Shown one piece after another: positions 46,875 to 55,584 of a stretch of DNA of 64,000 bases. The stretch spans positions 1 through 64,000 of the forward strand of contig JACKHS010000015.1 in assembly GCA_020638875.1 (NCBI GenBank), written 5' to 3'. The notes under the pieces are model-generated. The model was not told where the DNA came from and ran no database searches. It worked only from the letters and a program-made list of their open reading frames with translations. The position numbers were made by a program, and so were the translations under genes. Every line of letters starts with the position of its first letter. The stretch's first letter is position 1. This DNA is from Planctomycetota bacterium (GTDB taxonomy: Bacteria > Planctomycetota > UBA1135 > GCA-002686595).

Positions 46875-48479
46875 TCACCCAGGCGGCCTCGTTGGTGAAG
46901 CGTTGCCGGCCTTTGCGGGGCGATGTTCGCGCTCCCCGGAGGCCGTCCGATCCGCACCCCGACGCCTCAGCCGCCCGGAGGCCAAGGCTCGACTCCGAGA
47001 GCTGGCTGCGGCCTCCTTCGATCTTCCCCTGCGGAGCCTCTCCGACGGGAGTACGCGTGGTGCTACACGCCGGTCGTCACCGTCCCTCTGCGCGCTCACC
47101 TCGCACCTCCTCTTCAATCCAGCGGCTCGCAAGAGTCTTCCCGCAAGCAGTGTCCCTGCCCGGCGGGCGTGAGCGTCTTGCTCACGTAGCCTTCCGTTCG
47201 CGCGCTCGGCGAGGACGCGTGCATGGCTTCGCGTGCATGGCTTCGCGTGCAGAGCTTCGTTCGCGTGCAGAGCTTCGTTCGCGTGCAGAGCTTCGTTCGC
47301 GTGCAGAGCTTCGTTCGCGTGCAGAGCTTCGTTCGCGTGCAGAGCTTCGTTCGCGTGCAGAGCTTCGTTCGCGTGCAGAGCTTCGTTCGCGTGCAGAGCT
47401 TCGTTCGCGTGCAGAGCTTCGTTCGCGTGCAGAGCTTCGTTCGCGTGCAGAGCTTCGTTCGCGTGCAGAGCTTCGTTCGCGTGCAGAGCTTCGTTCGCGT
47501 GCAGAGCTTCGTTCGCGTGCAGAGCTTCGTTCGCGTGCAGAGCTTCGTTCGCGTGCAGAGCTTCGTTCGCGTGCAGAGCTTCGTTCGCGTGCAGAGCTTC
47601 GTTCGCGTGCAGAGCTTCGTTCGCGTGCAGAGCTTCGTTCGCGTGCAGAGCTTCGTTCGCGGGCAGAGCTTCGTTCGCGGGCAGAGCTTCGTTCGCGGGC
47701 AGAGCTTCGTTCGCGGGCAGAGCTTCGTTCGCGGGCAGAGCTTCGTTCGCGGGCAGAGCTTCGTTCGCGGGCAGAGCTTCGTTCGCGGGCAGAGCTTCGT
47801 TCGCGGGCAGAGCTTCGTTCGCGGGCAGAGCTTCGTTCGCGGGCAGAGCTTCGTTCGCGGGCAGAGCTTCGTTCGCGGGCAGAGCTTCGTTCGCGGGCAG
47901 AGCTTCGTTCGCGGGCAGAGCTTCGTTCGCGGGCAGAGCTTCGTTCGCGGGCAGAGCTTCGTTCGCGGGCAGAGCTTCGTTCGCGGGCAGAGCTTCGTTC
48001 GCGGGCAGAGCTTCGTTCGCGGGCAGAGCTTCGTTCGCGGGCAGAGCTTCGTTCGCGGGCAGAGCTTCGTTCGCGGGCAGAGCTTCGTTCGCGGGCAGAG
48101 CTTCGTTCGCGGGCAGAGCTTCGTTCGCGGGCAGAGCTTCGTTCGCGGGCAGAGCTTCGTTCGCGGGCAGAGCTTCGTTCGCGGGCAGAGCTTCGTTCGC
48201 GGGCAGAGCTTCGTTCGCGGGCAGAGCTTCGTTCGCGGGCAGAGCTTCGTTCGCGGGCAGAGCTTCGTTCGCGGGCAGAGCTTCGTTCGCGGGCAGAGCT
48301 TCGTTCGCGGGCAGAGCTTCGTTCGCGGGCAGAGCTTCGTTCGCGGGCAGAGCTTCGTTCGCGGGCAGAGCTTCGTTCGCGGGCAGAGCTTCGTTCGCGG
48401 GCAGAGCTTCGTTCGCGGGCTGGGAGTCGGCCACGAGCTCGGCCTCATCGTGCGCCATCGCGATGTAGGCCTGGGGCAT
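46875..48479 (-). CDS. Hexapeptide-repeat protein (ANEALP/ANEALH), uncertain
   Basis: Minus-strand frame starting ATG at 48479 right behind a strong GGAGGAG ribosome binding site. The first 20 residues (MPQAYIAMAHDEAELVADSQ) look like a real N-terminus, then follow 65 hexapeptides, 43 ANEALP-type and 22 ANEALH-type. After the array the frame runs into an arginine-rich tail of about 120 residues that looks like non-coding shadow, because two 14-bp degenerate units shift the frame just before it. The true gene may be a short protein into which the repeat has expanded. Codons used in the repeat (GAA, GCT) are not the preferred ones of this genome. No family recognised. Confidence 0.4.
   Translation of the reverse strand: MPQAYIAMAHDEAELVADSQPANEALPANEALPANEALPANEALPANEALPANEALPANEALPANEALPANEALPANEALPANEALPANEALPANEALPANEALPANEALPANEALPANEALPANEALPANEALPANEALPANEALPANEALPANEALPANEALPANEALPANEALPANEALPANEALPANEALPANEALPANEALPANEALPANEALPANEALPANEALPANEALPANEALPANEALPANEALPANEALPANEALPANEALPANEALHANEALHANEALHANEALHANEALHANEALHANEALHANEALHANEALHANEALHANEALHANEALHANEALHANEALHANEALHANEALHANEALHANEALHANEALHANEALHANEALHANEALHANEALHAKPCTRSHARVLAERANGRLREQDAHARRAGTLLAGRLLRAAGLKRRCEVSAQRDGDDRRVAPRVLPSERLRRGRSKEAAASSRSRALASGRLRRRGADRTASGEREHRPAKAGNASPTRPPG
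47222..48419. repeat. 18-bp minisatellite, 65 units, two subtypes
   Basis: Units of CAGAGCTTCGTTCGCG followed by TG or GG. Units 1-22 (47250-47645) end in TG and units 23-65 (47646-48419) end in GG, each block uniform. Two 14-bp degenerate units (CATGGCTTCGCGTG) precede at 47222-47249. The unit has no stop codon in any frame on either strand. Confidence 0.97.
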
Positions 48480-49004
48480 CTTCTCTCCTCCACGACGCGG
48501 CACGCACTGCGTTCGGGCACGCAGGTGTGCGGCGTCCATCTCGCGCCGTCGCGACGAAGGCGCAGAGAGAAGTGTGCTTTGCGACGCACCGCGCGGGGCA
48601 CACGCGCTCGAGAGGTCGGGACTCGCGCCGGACGCTCGGGTGCCGTGCGGGCAAGGCAAGCCCTGCCCCCTGCCACTCGCGCGACGGCACCCGCTCGCGA
48701 CGTCATCCGCGCCCCGATTCGATTCGTGTCACGGCACCAGCCTGCGCGCGCCACCGCTCCCGACGGCCGACACGGACGCAACCAGGATCGCGCTCGTCCT
48801 CGAGCTCGGCGAACACGGATCCCGTCCACGTCCTCCACAGCTCGTGCCCAGCGACCACGAACGGCCGCGCTCCGTCGGCGCGCTCGAGTCCACCTGCACT
48901 CGAGCCCACACGTCCCCTGGCCGAACCGTCGCGCCCCGCCACGGCTGGCGCCGCCGACGCCCCCTCGCGTCGCCTCGTCGACGCGCCGGCCTCCGCGAAC
49001 GAAG
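48480..49004. other. Interval between the repeat gene and the transpeptidase gene
   Basis: Must contain the promoter of the repeat gene, but I find no convincing one. A weak minus-strand ORF ending at 48703 (ending RVGRRERWRAQAG...) could be real but has mixed codon use and no ribosome binding site; I do not call it. Confidence 0.5.
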
Positions 49005-49034
49005 ACGGCGGTGGAGTCGTGACTCCACCGCCGT
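49005..49034 (-). terminator. Hairpin terminator after the L,D-transpeptidase
   Basis: Perfect 13-bp stem ACGGCGGTGGAGT / ACTCCACCGCCGT with a 4-base loop, followed on the minus strand by CTTCGTT. Confidence 0.75.
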
Positions 49035-49069
49035 GCACTTATCGAGCGCGCGAGCCCCGCGCGCGGCGC

Positions 49070-50443
49070 TCAGGGACGAATCAGGACCTTGCTGCCCTGC
49101 GGCAGGATCTCGAAGAGCTGCTCCACCGACTCGTTGCGCAGGCGGACGCAGCCGTCACTGGCCATCGTGCCGATGCTCTCGGGGTCCCACGTGCCGTGGA
49201 TGCCGAGGCTGGGGCTGTCGTCCAGCGTGATCCAGCGCGTGCCCAGCGGGTTCTCGGGATCGCCGTAGGGCACCATGCCGCGCCCGGGCGGGAACCACGG
49301 CGGTTCGGGAATCTTCGCGCCGACGGTGTACGTGCCGGGCGTGGTCTCCTGCCCGACCTTGCCCGTCGCGATGGGCCACGCGGCGACGACCTCGCTGCCG
49401 TGCAGGTAGAACAGCCAGTACGCCGACAGGTCCACCAGCACGCTGACCTCGTCCGTCGGCACGCGCAGCACCTCGCCCTCGCGCAGGTAGCGCCCGCCGA
49501 TCTGATTGGCGCGGTTGATCAGCCCCGTGCAGATCTTGGCGTTGGGGCGTTGATCGAGCACGCGCTTGCGGATCGCGGTCAGGGAGTCGCCGCTCTTCAC
49601 GGTCATCTCGATCGACGGCCACGCGGCCTCGCGGTTCCAGCGGTAGTTCGCCTGCGCGTCCTCGAGGCCCGCCGACCAGGCGCCCAGCGCGTCGCGATCC
49701 GCCGGCCAGGGCGCGTCCACCTCGGCGAGCAGGAGCTCGCTGTAGAGCTCGGCCGCGCGCTTCCACTCCTGTTCGCGCAGCAGCCGCCCGGCCTCGCCCG
49801 CCATCAACCCCATCGAAGCCCCCAGCACGAGCGGGCTGCGCTGCAGCTTGGCCGAGGCGTTGCGCGTGCGCACCTGCTTGCCCGTCAGCGCGTGCGACAG
49901 CAGCGACCACTCCTCGGCGGTGACGTCGGTGGCCTCCTCGAGACCCTTCGCGTACTTCTGCGCCTGCCCGGGCATGCCTCGGATCAGGAGGCCGTACGCG
50001 ATCAGCAGGTTGCGCCGCGACAGCGAGAGCCCCGCGCCGTCGCCGCTGATGTAGTCCTGCAGGTCGCCGACGCGGTGCGCCAGGAGCTCGCCCTCGCGCA
50101 ACGGATCGCCCAGCGCGCCCAGGTCGCCGAGCGGCGGCTGCTGGGCCTTGGGGCTCGCGGCGACGGGCGTGGGCTCTTCGCGCTGCGGGGTGACCTTCGC
50201 GGGTCCGGGCTCGGGGGCGTCGGGAAGCGGCCCGGCGCCGGCGCCCTGCGCGAGCTGCTCCTGCGCCTCGGCGCGGTGCGCGGCGTTCAGGAACTGACCC
50301 GCGCCCGTGCCGCCGGGGGCCTTGGGGCTCTCGGCGGCCGCGCCGCCGTCGGGCTCGGCGGGGTCCGCAGCGCCGCCGCCGTAGCGCGACCAGGTGAAGT
50401 AGACCAGCCCTCCGACGAGGGCGAGGAGCAGGAGCTTGCGCAT
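49070..50443 (-). CDS. LysM and YkuD-domain L,D-transpeptidase
   Basis: Envelope enzyme of 457 residues forming 3-3 peptidoglycan cross-links or attaching proteins. After an N-terminal membrane helix (about 2-18) come a proline/alanine-rich linker, a helical mid region, a LysM domain (about 284-332: MTVKSGDSLTAIRKRV) and the YkuD domain (about 335-457). The catalytic motif reads HGTWDPESIGTMASDGCVR with His416 and Cys432, so the active site is intact. It is monocistronic, with a terminator directly downstream. Substrate (cross-linking or lipoprotein attachment) cannot be told. Confidence 0.92.
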   Translation of the reverse strand: MRKLLLLALVGGLVYFTWSRYGGGAADPAEPDGGAAAESPKAPGGTGAGQFLNAAHRAEAQEQLAQGAGAGPLPDAPEPGPAKVTPQREEPTPVAASPKAQQPPLGDLGALGDPLREGELLAHRVGDLQDYISGDGAGLSLSRRNLLIAYGLLIRGMPGQAQKYAKGLEEATDVTAEEWSLLSHALTGKQVRTRNASAKLQRSPLVLGASMGLMAGEAGRLLREQEWKRAAELYSELLLAEVDAPWPADRDALGAWSAGLEDAQANYRWNREAAWPSIEMTVKSGDSLTAIRKRVLDQRPNAKICTGLINRANQIGGRYLREGEVLRVPTDEVSVLVDLSAYWLFYLHGSEVVAAWPIATGKVGQETTPGTYTVGAKIPEPPWFPPGRGMVPYGDPENPLGTRWITLDDSPSLGIHGTWDPESIGTMASDGCVRLRNESVEQLFEILPQGSKVLIRP

Positions 50444-50894
50444 GCGGCGCGTCCGGGAGTTGTGGAATCGAGGCTCTCGGGACGTCCGCCCTGCGCGGCC
50501 GTCCGCGCTCGGATCCTAGCCATCCACGCGGGGGAACCGAAGAACGCGGCGCAGCGAATCCGCCGCCCGGCCGCGGTTCTCGCCCGCCTCCGCTCGCGCG
50601 TGCCCGCGCGCGAGGAACCTGGGGACCTCCAGCGATGCCGCTCCGCCGGCCCCCGGAACCAACAGGTTCCAGGTGGGCCCGCCTCCGTGGTCGGTACTGC
50701 CGCCGCGGAAGGGTGGGGGCCCTTGCGTGATCATTCGGCTCTGGGGGAATTTCGGCGCGTGGCCTGCGCCGCCAGAGGTCCCCGCAGGAAGGTACCACCG
50801 CCGCGCCCGGGCGGCCAGCGCGGACGCGCGACGAGGCGAGTCTTCACGCGGCGCGCACGCCCGCGGCGGGGCCGCGCGCGGGCGCCGCGGTGAC
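50444..50894. other. 451-bp interval without a supported gene
   Basis: Between the ileS end and the transpeptidase start, both on the minus strand. GC-rich, no clear promoter or structure beyond weak palindromes. A plus-strand AGGGTGGGGGCC motif recalls a T-box but lacks the remaining T-box elements. Confidence 0.5.
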
Positions 50895-53800
50895 TCAGCG
50901 CGCCGCCAGGTCCGCGCGCAACGTCTGCCCGTCGCCCAGCGCGAACTCGGTCCAGGCCGAGCCCGTCAGCGGCGCGTCGGCGCGCTCGTAGCGCGTGGTC
51001 AGCGTCTCGCCGGAGATCAGCTCGGCGTGCTCCTCGAGCGCGCGCGCGAGCGCCTCCCCGTCCGCGTCGAGGCGCAGGTGGATGCGCTCCTCCACCGCGA
51101 GGCCGCGCTCCTTGCGCAGCGCGTTCACGCGGCTGACGACCTCACGGGCGAGGCCCTCGCGCACCAGCTCGTCGTCGAGCTCGGTATCGAGGAAGACGAC
51201 GACGTGGCCGTCGGTCTCGACGTCGAAGTCGGCGGTGGTCTCGACGGTGACCTGCACGTCCTCGGCGGTCAGCGCCACGGGCTCGCCGTCGACGTCGACC
51301 GTCACGCTGCGACCGCCGCGCAGCGCCGCGACCGCCGCCGAGTCGAGCTGGCCGATCGCGCCGGCAGCGGCCTTCATGCGCGCGCCGAGGCGCTTGCCGA
51401 GGACCTTGAAGTTCGGCTTCGCGCGCAGCACGCAGAGCTGACCGTCGTCGGCCGCGAGGCTCCCCCACCCCTTGATGTTGAGCTCGTCGAGCACCTGCTC
51501 GGTCGCGAACGGGCTGCCGAGCAGCGCGAGGCTGGCCGGGTCCGAGGCGCGCACCGAGATCGAGCGCAGCGGTTGGCGCACGCGGCGCCCCGAGCGCTCG
51601 CGCAGGGCGCGGCCCATCTCGACCACGCGCTCGACGAGTTGCATCGCGCCCTCGAGCGCGCGGTCGACGCGCGCGGCGTCGGGTGCCGGGAACGGCTCGA
51701 CGTGCACCGAACGGCCGTGGCCCGCGAGGCGCCGCCAGAGCACGTCGGCGAGGAACGGCATCACCGGCGCGACGAGCAGCGTCACGGCGGAGAGCGCCTC
51801 GTGGAGCGTCGCGAACGCGCCGAGCTTGTCGGTCGAGACCTCGCCCTTCCAGAAGCGCCGGCGGTTGCGCCGGATGTACCAGTTGGAGAGCTCGTCGACG
51901 ACGAAGCGCTCCACGCGCGCGCACGCACCGGAGAGGTCGTAGGCCTCGAACGCGCCCCGCACCTCCCCCACCGTCGTCTGCACGCGCGAGAGCAGCCAAC
52001 GGTCGATCTCGCAGCGCGACGCCGGCGCGGGCACGCGCGCGTCGCCCGGATCGAAGCCGTCCAGGCGCGCGTACTCGGCCAGGAACTTGTAGCTGTTGAG
52101 CAGCGTGCCGACGAAGCGGCGGCGCACGTCGAGCACGCCGTCCTTGTAGCCGCTCGCGCGCTCGGGGTGCTCGGGCGGCAGGTACTCGACGCGCAGCGGT
52201 TCGCCGGGGCTCGAGCTCGAGAGCAGGTACCAGCGCCAGGCGTCGACGCCGTGCTCCGCGATCGCGTCCCAGGGCGGCAGCACGTTGCCGCGCGACTTCG
52301 ACATCTTCTGGCCGTCGCGATCGAGCAGCAGGCCGTTCACGACGCAGTTCTTGTAGACCACGCCGGGCTGGAGCTCGGGCTCGAGCTCGGCCAGGAACGA
52401 GCCGATCGCGATCAGCGAGTAGAACCAACCGCGCGTCTGGTCGAGGCCCTCGGCGATGAAGTCGGCGGGGAACTGCCGCGCCGTGGCCGCGCGGCCGGCG
52501 CCGAAGGGGAAGTGGTGCTGGGCGTAGGGCATCGAGCCCGAGTCGAACCAGCAGTCGAGCACGGCGCGCGTGCGGTGCATGACGCCGCCGCACGCGTCGC
52601 ACGCGAGCGTGACCTCGTCGATCAGCGGCTTGTGGTTGTCGAAGCCCGCGGGCAGCCCGCCGGCGAGTTGCTCGAGCTCCGCGCGGCTGCCGATCGCGTG
52701 CTCGGCGTCGCAACCCTCGCAGACCCAGAAGGGCAGCGGTGTGCCCCAGTAGCGGTCGCGCGAGATGTTCCAGTCGATGTTGTTCTCGAGCCAGTCCGCG
52801 AAGCGCTTGTGGCCCACCTCGGCGGGCACCCAGTTGCACTGCGCGTTGTAGGCGAGCATGCGCTCCTTGTAGCTCGACGTGCGCACGTACCAGGCGGGCG
52901 TCGCGAACTGGAACAGCGCCGTGTGGCAACGCCAGCAGTGCGGGTAGCTGTGCGTCTCGCGCGCCTTCTTGAACATGCGGCCGCGCGCCTTGAGGTCCTC
53001 CATGAGGCCCTCGTCGGCTTCCTTGAAGAAGGTCCCCGCCGCGACACCGCCGACCGGGACGACGAGGCGCCCCTCGGTCCCGACGGCCTGCAGCACGGGC
53101 AGCGCGTTCTCCTGCGCGGTGATCCAGTCGTCCGCACCGTAGCTCGGCGCCTGGTGCACGATGCCCGTGCCGTCCTCCGTCGTCACGTACGTCGCGGCGA
53201 CGACCGTCCAGCGCCTGGCGGCCTCGGGCACCCACGCGCCCGGGTCGACCTCCGGCACCGCGTCGGCGAAGGGCGGCTCGTACGCGAGACCGACGAGCTC
53301 CGCGCCCTTGCGCGTCTCGAGCACCTCGTGCCCTTCGCCCAGCACGGCCGCCGCGCGCGGCGCCGCGACCCAGACCTCCTCGTGCCCGGCCGAGCCCGGC
53401 TCGGCGCCCTTCGGCACCGGCAGCGCGACGCGCGCGCGCACGTAGTCGACGTTCGGGTGCACCGCGAGCGCGACGTTCGACGGCAGCGTCCAGGGCGTCG
53501 TCGTCCAGGCGAGCAGCGACGCCCCGCCGTCCCGCAGCGGGAAGCGCACCGTCACGCTCGGGTCGAGCACGTCCTGGTACACGCCGGGTTGGCCGACCTC
53601 GTGCGAGGAGAGCCCCGTGCCGCAACGGCCGCAGTAGTGCACGACGCGCTTGCCGCGGTACACGAGCCCCTCGTCGTGGAAGCGCTTCAGCACGTACCAG
53701 ACGGACTCGACGTAGTCCTCGTCGTAGGTGACGTACGGGTGCTCGTAGTCGAGCCAGTAGCCGATGCGCTCGCTGAGCTCCTCCCACTCCTTGCGGTAGG

Positions 53801-54209
53801 TCCAGACGCTCTCGCGGCACTTCGCGTTGAAGGCGGCGACGCCGTACTCCTCGATCTGCGGCTTGCCGCTGATGCCGAGGGCCTTCTCGACCTCGAGCTC
53901 CACCGGCAGCCCGTGCGTGTCCCAGCCCGCCTTGCGATCGACGCGCTTGCCGAGCATGGTCTGGAAGCGGCAGACCGTGTCCTTGATGGTGCGCGCCATC
54001 ACGTGGTGGATGCCCGGGCGGCCGTTGGCCGTCGGAGGGCCCTCCCAGAAGACGAAGGGCGGCGCCTCCGCGCGGGCGGCCTGCACGGCGCCGAAGACGT
54101 CCTGGTCCCGCCAGACCGCGAGCACCTCGCGCTCGGCGGCGTCGGGGCGGGTGGCGAGCGCCTCCGGGAGGGGGGCGTAGCGGAGCTCGGGATCGGTGGG
54201 GGCGCTCAT
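50895..54209 (-). CDS. ileS: Isoleucyl-tRNA synthetase
   Basis: Class I synthetase of 1104 residues charging tRNA-Ile, with editing. The HIGH-class motif appears as GIHHVMAR (66-73) and the KMSKS motif as QKMSKSRGN near residue 634. The core and the CP1 editing domain lie in between. The GIHHV form and length fit the eukaryote-like type-B IleS; if so, it may be insensitive to mupirocin (inference from family knowledge). Start ATG at 54209 follows the family. No neighbouring signal-peptidase gene, unlike the usual ileS-lspA pairing. Confidence 0.95.
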   Translation of the reverse strand: MSAPTDPELRYAPLPEALATRPDAAEREVLAVWRDQDVFGAVQAARAEAPPFVFWEGPPTANGRPGIHHVMARTIKDTVCRFQTMLGKRVDRKAGWDTHGLPVELEVEKALGISGKPQIEEYGVAAFNAKCRESVWTYRKEWEELSERIGYWLDYEHPYVTYDEDYVESVWYVLKRFHDEGLVYRGKRVVHYCGRCGTGLSSHEVGQPGVYQDVLDPSVTVRFPLRDGGASLLAWTTTPWTLPSNVALAVHPNVDYVRARVALPVPKGAEPGSAGHEEVWVAAPRAAAVLGEGHEVLETRKGAELVGLAYEPPFADAVPEVDPGAWVPEAARRWTVVAATYVTTEDGTGIVHQAPSYGADDWITAQENALPVLQAVGTEGRLVVPVGGVAAGTFFKEADEGLMEDLKARGRMFKKARETHSYPHCWRCHTALFQFATPAWYVRTSSYKERMLAYNAQCNWVPAEVGHKRFADWLENNIDWNISRDRYWGTPLPFWVCEGCDAEHAIGSRAELEQLAGGLPAGFDNHKPLIDEVTLACDACGGVMHRTRAVLDCWFDSGSMPYAQHHFPFGAGRAATARQFPADFIAEGLDQTRGWFYSLIAIGSFLAELEPELQPGVVYKNCVVNGLLLDRDGQKMSKSRGNVLPPWDAIAEHGVDAWRWYLLSSSSPGEPLRVEYLPPEHPERASGYKDGVLDVRRRFVGTLLNSYKFLAEYARLDGFDPGDARVPAPASRCEIDRWLLSRVQTTVGEVRGAFEAYDLSGACARVERFVVDELSNWYIRRNRRRFWKGEVSTDKLGAFATLHEALSAVTLLVAPVMPFLADVLWRRLAGHGRSVHVEPFPAPDAARVDRALEGAMQLVERVVEMGRALRERSGRRVRQPLRSISVRASDPASLALLGSPFATEQVLDELNIKGWGSLAADDGQLCVLRAKPNFKVLGKRLGARMKAAAGAIGQLDSAAVAALRGGRSVTVDVDGEPVALTAEDVQVTVETTADFDVETDGHVVVFLDTELDDELVREGLAREVVSRVNALRKERGLAVEERIHLRLDADGEALARALEEHAELISGETLTTRYERADAPLTGSAWTEFALGDGQTLRADLAAR

Positions 54210-54323
54210 CGTGGCAGACGTTCTATCAGGCGCGGCGGCCCTTGTCCCCCGCCAGCGGGGGCGGGCGGGGCCGCCCGGGGCCCCGGGAGGGCACGTAGCG
54301 GGCCGGGGAGAGGCGGTCCAATC

Positions 54324-54335
54324 TTCCCCGGGGAA
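54324..54335 (+). promoter_or_regulatory. Shared dyad before secreted-protein gene 1
   Basis: TTCCCCGGGGAA palindrome 85 bp before the ATG. A very similar sequence (TTCCCTGGGGAA on the minus strand) precedes the second GDGLRCAG-type gene at 89 bp. The following CCCCG...AAC.TTGGCG stretch is also alike. Possibly a promoter or operator for this protein class. Confidence 0.4.
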
Positions 54336-54420
54336 ATCCCCGCAACGTTGGCGGGCGCCGGGGTAGAAGGGAGGTCGGCCCTCGGGCTCTCCGCCTCCCC
54401 CCTACCCCACCCGCCCCACG

Positions 54421-55500
54421 ATGCGCTCCTCCCTGCTCCTCGTCCCGCTCCTCGCCGCGCCCGCCGCGGCCCAGTCCGTCGCCGTGCTCGAGCAGCTCCC
54501 CAACGGCGTGTTGTTCACCTACAGCGACGACGACTGCAACGTCTGCGGGGGCAGCTTCTCGCCGCCCACCCAGACCGTGGCCGACGACTTCGTCGTGGTG
54601 ACCTCCGGCACCTTCACGCTCGAGGAGATCGTGCTGTGGGGCGTGCACGACAACGGCACCGCGCTCGACCCGAACGTCTTCCAGGTCACGCTGTACCCGG
54701 ACGCGAACGGCGTCCCGGGGCCGCAGATCTACAGCGCGCTGCTCGCGCCGACGAGCGCGGTCGCGACCGGTGCGACGCACTTCGGCGAGGCCGAGGTCGA
54801 GGTCACGCTGCACCCGGTGCCGCAGCCGCAGCTCCCCGCGGGCACCTACTGGATCGAGCTCTACAACAGCACCTTCTCGACGCCGGCGTCGTGGGGCTGG
54901 CTGAGCGGCGACCTCGACGTCGCCAACGGCCGCGACGGCTTCGTGTTCTCGCCCGACATCCCCGCGAGCACCTGGTACGCCGACGGCTACGCGCCGGGCG
55001 GCCCGGCGCGCAACTTCGCGCTGCGCCTCGTCGGCAGCGGCGCGCAGACCGGCGGCCCGATCCAGCCCTACTGCTTCGGCGCGAGCTGCCCCTGCGCGAA
55101 CGACGACGCGGCCGCCGGCTGCACCAACTCGACCGGCGCCGGCGCGGCGCTGCCCTTCGCCGGCAGCGCGAACCTCGCGCAGGACGACCTCGTGCTGAGC
55201 GGCGCGGGGCTGCCGGCGGGCCAGCCGGCGCTGCTGATCGTCGGCGAGAACGCCGTGGCCGGCGGCGCGGGCACGATCTTCGGCGACGGCCTGCGCTGCG
55301 CCGGCCAGAACGTGCGGCGCCTCGGCGTGGTCGCGGCCGACGCCGGCGGACACGCGAGCTGGGGCCCGGGCCTCGCCGCGGGGCAGGGCTGGCTCCCCGG
55401 TGACGTGCGCTACTTCCAGGCCTGGTACCGCGATCCGTCCGGTAGCCCGTGCGGGGGCAGCTTCAACCTGACGCACGGCGTCGCGGTGACCTGGCAGTAG
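54421..55500 (+). CDS. Secreted protein with planctomycete C-terminal GDGLRCAG domain
   Basis: A 359-residue exported protein with a signal peptide (about 1-16, ending AAAQS). Residues 20-190 resemble an extracellular beta-sandwich, with DDFVVVTSGTFTLEEIVLWGV typical of such repeats. The C-terminal part contains YCFGASCPCAN, FGDGLRCAGQNVRRLGVV and a final FQAWYRDPSGSPCGGSFNL...VTW, which recurs in the next gene. I interpret this as a conserved surface or extracellular module of the lineage, perhaps a sorting or adhesion domain. Function unknown. Confidence 0.82.
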   Translation: MRSSLLLVPLLAAPAAAQSVAVLEQLPNGVLFTYSDDDCNVCGGSFSPPTQTVADDFVVVTSGTFTLEEIVLWGVHDNGTALDPNVFQVTLYPDANGVPGPQIYSALLAPTSAVATGATHFGEAEVEVTLHPVPQPQLPAGTYWIELYNSTFSTPASWGWLSGDLDVANGRDGFVFSPDIPASTWYADGYAPGGPARNFALRLVGSGAQTGGPIQPYCFGASCPCANDDAAAGCTNSTGAGAALPFAGSANLAQDDLVLSGAGLPAGQPALLIVGENAVAGGAGTIFGDGLRCAGQNVRRLGVVAADAGGHASWGPGLAAGQGWLPGDVRYFQAWYRDPSGSPCGGSFNLTHGVAVTWQ

Positions 55501-55522
55501 GCGTCGCGCGCGCTCCGAAACG

Positions 55523-55558
55523 CGGACGGCCCCGAGCGCACGCGCTCGGGGCCGTCCG
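55523..55558. terminator. Bidirectional hairpin terminator
   Basis: Perfect 16-bp stem CGGACGGCCCCGAGCG / CGCTCGGGGCCGTCCG with a 4-base loop, followed by TCTTCC, between two convergent secreted-protein genes. Confidence 0.8.
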
Positions 55559-55584
55559 TCTTCCTGGCGTCTCGAGCGTCGCGC

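Noticed and set aside
47223..49022. Plus-strand SFVRGQ/SFVRVQ repeat frame
   Set aside because: Same array in the opposite direction without a good ribosome binding site; the minus-strand reading has one.
48703..49038. 111-aa minus-strand ORF
   Set aside because: Mixed codon use, start inside the transpeptidase terminator, no ribosome binding site; not enough to call.
50700..50740. T-box-like AGGGTGGGGGCC motif on the plus strand
   Set aside because: It lies upstream of nothing on the plus strand; the only related synthetase gene is on the minus strand and ends here. No specifier loop or antiterminator is visible.
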